From: Cyclobacterium sp.
GTDB taxonomy: Bacteria > Bacteroidota > Bacteroidia > Cytophagales > Cyclobacteriaceae
Direction of reading: 5' to 3'
Assembly: GCF_014762705.1 (NCBI RefSeq)
Contig: NZ_JABURL010000123.1
Location: forward strand, 1 to 64,000
Length of the DNA stretch: 64,000 bases
Shown here: one piece after another, positions 59,385-64,000 of the stretch
Layout of the letters: each line of letters opens with the position of its first letter
How positions within the stretch are numbered: position 1 is the stretch's first letter
The notes under the pieces: generated by a model
The model's input: only the letters and a program-made list of their open reading frames with translations
Told to the model about the DNA's origin: nothing
The model's database searches: none
Position numbers and translations under genes: made by a program

Positions 59385-59801
59385 CTTAACTTGGTTAGAA
59401 TCTTTAACCCGTAATTTTTCTCAGGTCATGTAAGGAAATAAGTATAAAAATTATTTAATTCCAAAGATTGAACGAGAAATTACACACCTCACAAGTATGG
59501 AATGGGTAAAATTTATTCTATTGGAAAGGTATGATTTGTATTATCCTATTCCAATTGTATAACGTTAAAGCTTAAATTAGGGTATATTTTGAAGCAGGCA
59601 AAAGTTCAATGAACGAAATAGTTGTAAAAGGTTTTTTTTGTCAGGAAGTGATGGCTCAAAGGCGAAAACTGCTTCCCTTTGACCTGCCCCTGGAGGATAG
59701 GCTAAATTAAGGCATCCCAAGGAATATATATAAACTTTTATGACCTTTTGAAAACATCAGATGAAAGCGAAAATCGGGCTTCCCGATACCTTTTTTCCAG
59801 G

Positions 59802-60767
59802 CTAGACTTTTTCTCTGGAAACCGCATCTTTTACGGTAAAATGGATGGCACTACCTTCTCCTAAAACAGAAGTAGCCCAAATTTTACCCCCTCCATCTTC
59901 TATGATTTTTTTACAAATAGCCAGGCCCATACCTGAACCTCTCCTGATGAGGCCTTGATCATATTGCTGTAAAATATAAAATATGCTGTCCAGGTTTTGA
60001 GAGGCTATGCCTACACCGTTATCTTTTACGGATATGGTTTGAAAACCATCAGCTTTGAAAACACTGATTTCAATCTTCAGTGGTCTTGATGAATCCCTGA
60101 AATTAAATGCGTTATTTAACAGCTGATCAAATAATTGCAAAAACCTTTTGTAATCACCTTTGATACTCGGCAAATCTTCTTTCTTCAAATCGATTTTTCC
60201 TACCCCGAATTTCCTGGAATTCAAATGAATAGCCTTTTCCAAAACTTCATTCAGATCTACAATCTGCAAAGCTTCCCTTTCCTTTGTCAATTGTGAAAAC
60301 TCTACCAAATCCTGAATCACATCTTTAATTTTATAGAAATTATCTAATGTCAATTCCAGAAAGGAAATAGATTTTTCTGGAAGACTGTTTTTGTTTTTCC
60401 GGATAAATAGCTCCAAAAAACCATGACTCTGTCTTACTGGCTCAACCAATTCATTGGATGCCACGGAAATAAACTGATCCAATTGATTTTTGGCATGATC
60501 GGATTTTTTCCGTTCCTTTTCGATCTTTAAATTGGCTTTTTCAAGCTCTTTGACCTTACTATCCAAATACAGGTAATGTTTTTCCATTAAATAGTACAAC
60601 AAAATCCCTGTCAAAAAAATAAATGCTGTCCCTTTAAAAGATTGATAATTTGTTAATATTGAAACATCTGTACTCTGGAAAAAATAAAGTATCAAAGTAT
60701 CACTTGCAAAAATCCATAGTATCCCTACAACTACATAAAGAATGGCTATTTTTAAACTCGTTTTCAT
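59802..60767 (-). CDS. Membrane histidine-kinase-like protein (Asn at canonical phosphoacceptor position)
   Basis: Two N-terminal TMs; DHp region DQFISVASNELVEPVRQSHGFLELF; HATPase QLLNNAFNFRDSS, VKDNGVGIA, GSGMGLAICKKIIEDGGGKIWA. Confidence 0.92.
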   Translation of the reverse strand: MKTSLKIAILYVVVGILWIFASDTLILYFFQSTDVSILTNYQSFKGTAFIFLTGILLYYLMEKHYLYLDSKVKELEKANLKIEKERKKSDHAKNQLDQFISVASNELVEPVRQSHGFLELFIRKNKNSLPEKSISFLELTLDNFYKIKDVIQDLVEFSQLTKEREALQIVDLNEVLEKAIHLNSRKFGVGKIDLKKEDLPSIKGDYKRFLQLFDQLLNNAFNFRDSSRPLKIEISVFKADGFQTISVKDNGVGIASQNLDSIFYILQQYDQGLIRRGSGMGLAICKKIIEDGGGKIWATSVLGEGSAIHFTVKDAVSREKV

Positions 60768-60964
60768 TTATGCTGGTTCTTCATCCTACCCTATCTCTCA
60801 ATGCTACATATCAAATGATTAAATTACGAAACAAAATTGATTAGCGGAGATTTCAACACCAATTAATTTTAACGAATTAAATTTTATTTTCAAGTACAAA
60901 TCCATTCATCAAAATGCCTTAAATTGGTGAAGTGAAAAAAGTTGATAGTTAAAAACAATTAACC

Positions 60965-62047
60965 ATGTTTAAAATCTCTCAAATTACTATTTTCAGCTTG
61001 CTGGTCATCTTTATTTCCTGCTCTACTTCCACTGAAAAAATTACTCCCAACAGGCAAAATATCAGCCTTTCGGTTTATGCTTCAGGAAAAGTATTGAGCA
61101 AAAATCAATATGAGGTACAGCCAAATGGTAGTGGATACATCCAAAAAATCTTTGTCAGCGAGGGCGATATTGTAAATAAGGGGGATATTTTGTTTTCTTT
61201 GTCCAATGAGGCCACCGAACTGAACCAGGACATGGCCAGCCTCTCCAAATCATTTGCGGAAAAGGAAAACAACACCGCAAGGCTGAAAGATTTGGAGGTA
61301 AAAATAAAACTGGCTCAGGAAAAAATGACCCATGACTCCTTATTATGGGAAAGACAAAAAAAACTGCATGACAAAGGAATTGGGACAAATCTTGACCTTG
61401 AACAGCGGCTGTTGCAGTATTCCCAATCCGAAACGGAACTCAAAGCCCTGCAACTTAACCAGGAAACCCTGATCAGGGAAATCGAATTCAATGCTGAAAA
61501 TGCTCAAAAAAACTTTGAAATAGCCAGTTCCCTGGCGAATGATTTGGAAATTAAGAGTAAAATAGATGGAAAGGTTTACTCCCTTTTGAAAGAGACAGGT
61601 GAACTAGTGAACCAACAAAGCAAACTTGCCGTGTTGGGTAATGGGGAGGAGTTCATATTAGAGCTTTTGGTAGACGAATATGACATTGCTCAAATCAAGG
61701 CGGGGCAGAAAATTAAAATCAACATGGATAGTTACCGTGGAGAAGTCTTTGATGCTACCGTTACCAAAATCCATCCCATTATGGATGACAAAACCAAAAG
61801 TTTTGTTGTTGAAGCTGAGTTCACCAACTCTCCCCCGCAGTTGTACCCCAATTTGACTTTGGAGGCTAACATTATCCTTCAAACAAAAGAAAATGCCCTT
61901 CTGATTCCGTCTTCCTATCTGATTCAGGATCAGTATGTCATCAATATCGAAGGAGACACCGTTGGAGTCAAAACCGGCATTAAAAACTACCAAAATACAG
62001 AAATATTAAGTGGAATTGAAGAAACAACTGAATTGATTAAACCTTAA
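60965..62047 (+). CDS. HlyD/MacA-like periplasmic adaptor lipoprotein
   Basis: LVIFISCSTST lipobox; EVQPNGSGYIQKIFVSEGDIVNKGDILFSL; coiled coil; ELLVDEYDIAQIKAGQKIKINMDSY. Confidence 0.92.
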   Translation: MFKISQITIFSLLVIFISCSTSTEKITPNRQNISLSVYASGKVLSKNQYEVQPNGSGYIQKIFVSEGDIVNKGDILFSLSNEATELNQDMASLSKSFAEKENNTARLKDLEVKIKLAQEKMTHDSLLWERQKKLHDKGIGTNLDLEQRLLQYSQSETELKALQLNQETLIREIEFNAENAQKNFEIASSLANDLEIKSKIDGKVYSLLKETGELVNQQSKLAVLGNGEEFILELLVDEYDIAQIKAGQKIKINMDSYRGEVFDATVTKIHPIMDDKTKSFVVEAEFTNSPPQLYPNLTLEANIILQTKENALLIPSSYLIQDQYVINIEGDTVGVKTGIKNYQNTEILSGIEETTELIKP

Positions 62048-62092
62048 AATCTGGCAGAAAGATCCTGTAAAAACAAGGGGCAATTATTCATC

Positions 62093-62173
62093 ATCCGAGA
62101 TTTTTCCGAGTGTCGGAATCCTTCAGTACAGGACAAGTTATGGCCTTAGAAAACAAATTATAAACACATGAAA
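62093..62173 (+). repeat. Dispersed 5'-leader repeat, copy A
   Basis: AGGACAAGTTATGGCCTTAGAAAACAAATTATAAACACATGAAA ending at the permease start; matches minus-strand copy B at 37797-37906. Confidence 0.7.
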
Positions 62174-63427
62174 TTCGGTTTATTACTGGAAATAGCCCAA
62201 AAACTCATGCTTGCCAGGTTCAAACAAACACTGGTCGCCGCTGTAGGAGTAACTTTTAGTATTACCATGTTTGTGGCACTTTTAGGCTTTATGAATGGTT
62301 TAAACATGATGCTGGATGGATTGGTACTGAACAGAACACCTCATATCCGCTTTTACAATGAAATCAAGCCAAACCCCAACCAACCTGTTGACATGTCTGA
62401 TACCTATAGCAGCTATAACAATACCATCAGGTCCATCAAACCCAACAGCAGCCGCAAAAGTATCTATAACAGTACTGCCATGATCCATACCTTGCTAAAC
62501 GATGAGCGGGTTTTGGGAGTAGCCCCAAAAGTAAACACCCAGGTGTTTTACAACATCGGAAACATAGATATAACGGGATCCATAAATGGAATCGATGTAG
62601 ATGCAGAAAATGCACTTTTTAGTTTTGAAGATTATGTCACTGCAGGAAACAGCGATGACCTGAAAAACATCAATAACAGCATCATATTGGGCAAAGGTGC
62701 CGCCGACCGCATGCTGGCCCAGATTGGGGATGTGATTCAGGCCACTACGGCCCAAGGGAATACCGTACGATTAAAGGTGGTGGGATATTATCAATCTGGT
62801 TTAGGTGACCTGGACAATGTACAAAGTTATACATCCCTGGAAACGGCCCAAAAAATATTGGGCGAACCTCCTTCATTTATTACGGACATACAGGTAAAGT
62901 TGAAATCACTGGAACTGGCCCCTTCCATGGCCATCGATTATGGGAATTTATTTGAGATAAAAGCAGATGACATACAAACCGTCAATGCACAGTTTGAAAC
63001 CGGCACAGAAATAAGAAACCTAATCAGCTATGCGGTTGGCATTACCCTGCTTATCGTTTCAGGATTTGGGATTTACAATATTCTGAACATGATGATTTAT
63101 GAAAAAATGGATACCATAGCTATATTAAAGGCTACAGGGTTTTCAGGAAGAGATGTAAACATCGTTTTTACCCTGATCGCTCTGATCATTGGAATAGTGG
63201 GTGGAGCGGTAGGATTAATCTTAGGTTATCTGGCAGGAATGGGCATTGATCAACTCCCCTTTGAAACTGAGGCCTTACCCACCATCAAGACATTCCCTGT
63301 AGACTTTAATCCCCGGTATTACATTATTGGTGGTGTTTTTAGTTTGTTGACCACTTACATGGCCGGTTATTTCCCGGCTAAAAAAGCGAGCAGTGTAGAT
63401 CCGGTAGAAATCATAAGAGGAAAATAA
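62168..63427 (+). CDS. ABC transporter permease (MacB/DevC-like)
   Basis: FtsX domain IYNILNMMIYEKMDTIAILKATGFSGRDVNIVFTLIALIIGIVGG; between adaptor and ATPase genes. Confidence 0.93.
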   Translation: MKFGLLLEIAQKLMLARFKQTLVAAVGVTFSITMFVALLGFMNGLNMMLDGLVLNRTPHIRFYNEIKPNPNQPVDMSDTYSSYNNTIRSIKPNSSRKSIYNSTAMIHTLLNDERVLGVAPKVNTQVFYNIGNIDITGSINGIDVDAENALFSFEDYVTAGNSDDLKNINNSIILGKGAADRMLAQIGDVIQATTAQGNTVRLKVVGYYQSGLGDLDNVQSYTSLETAQKILGEPPSFITDIQVKLKSLELAPSMAIDYGNLFEIKADDIQTVNAQFETGTEIRNLISYAVGITLLIVSGFGIYNILNMMIYEKMDTIAILKATGFSGRDVNIVFTLIALIIGIVGGAVGLILGYLAGMGIDQLPFETEALPTIKTFPVDFNPRYYIIGGVFSLLTTYMAGYFPAKKASSVDPVEIIRGK

Positions 63428-63428
63428 C

Positions 63429-64000
63429 ATGAAGGAAATACCTGTATTGGAAGCCCGAAACATCAATAAATTTTTCTATAATCTTGTAGAAACCCAAGTG
63501 CTGAAAGATATCACTTTCACCATCAAAAGGGGGGAATTTGTATCGGTTATGGGGAAATCTGGCTGCGGAAAATCCACTTTACTTTATATTTTATCTACTA
63601 TGGACACCAGTTACCAGGGCAGGTTGCTGATAGATGAAAGCCCTGTAACCGGTCGATCTCAATCCTTTCTTTCCCGGATCAGGAATGAAAAAATCGGTTT
63701 TGTCTTTCAGTTCCATTACCTATTGGCGGAATTTTCTGTACTTGAAAATGTAATGATTCCTGGGCTCAAACTAGGAAAAATGGGCCGAAAGGAATTGGAA
63801 TACAAAGCCATGGAAAAACTCCGTATTTTTGGTATGGAAGACCATGCCCTTAAAAAAGCCAATCAATTGTCCGGCGGACAAAAACAAAGGGTAGCCATTG
63901 CGAGGGCATTGATCAATGATCCTTTAATTATCATGGGGGATGAACCCTCCGGAAACCTGGACAAAAAAAACAGTGATATTGTCTTTGGGATTTTTAAAGA
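63429..64000 (+). CDS. ABC transporter ATP-binding protein, cut by window edge
   Basis: MKEIPVLEARNINKFFYNLVETQVLKDITFTIKRGEFVSVMGKSGCGKSTLL...LSGGQKQRVAIARALINDPLIIMGDEPSGNLD; not in ORF track because it runs off the end. Confidence 0.93.
   Translation, partial: MKEIPVLEARNINKFFYNLVETQVLKDITFTIKRGEFVSVMGKSGCGKSTLLYILSTMDTSYQGRLLIDESPVTGRSQSFLSRIRNEKIGFVFQFHYLLAEFSVLENVMIPGLKLGKMGRKELEYKAMEKLRIFGMEDHALKKANQLSGGQKQRVAIARALINDPLIIMGDEPSGNLDKKNSDIVFGIFK

Noticed and set aside
59771-59786. ATCGGG-ctt-CCCGAT hairpin after the kinase gene
   Set aside because: Plausible weak minus-strand terminator only; short T run, not listed as a feature.
1-64000. CRISPR arrays, tRNA or rRNA genes, prophage, IS transposases, restriction-modification or BGC-type clusters
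   Set aside because: None seen on reading: no regularly spaced repeats, no tRNA-like cloverleaf recognised in the gaps, and no transposase, integrase or phage structural ORFs in the track.

Overview
The window is a chromosomal segment of a Bacteroidota genome, probably a Cytophagales/Cyclobacteriaceae-like lineage. Evidence for this is the TAnnTTTG-type promoters, SusC-free lipoprotein/OMP genes, LytTR and response-regulator content, and the menaquinone and aguA/aguB gene sets. Most of it is ordinary, densely packed housekeeping and metabolic genes: miaE, lpxK, a Nif3-like gene, menF/menD, an inositol oxygenase plus SSS symporter pair, an RND efflux operon, aguA/aguB, SRP RNA, a transaldolase-like aldolase, ftsE, murB, a dCMP deaminase-like gene, a POT transporter, a nucleoside transporter, etfA/etfB, dnaB, signal-transduction genes and a MacAB-like exporter. 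Both window edges cut genes. Four regions deserve a second look. (1) A signalling cluster at 57.9-60.8 kb pairs a receiver-PAS-DHp protein that has a phosphoacceptor His but no ATPase domain with a membrane kinase that has an ATPase domain but Asn at the expected phosphoacceptor position. (2) A dispersed 5'-leader repeat occurs upstream of three unrelated genes, and one copy encodes a possible 38-codon uORF. (3) A 5' fragment of a group II intron, with no RT ORF and no recognisable domain V, lies between two Crp/Fnr genes. (4) Two small unannotated-type ORFs are present: a 61-aa protein that is about 61% Asp/Glu with no basic residue, and a 48-aa single-TM protein. All calls come from reading the sequence; no database search was run.
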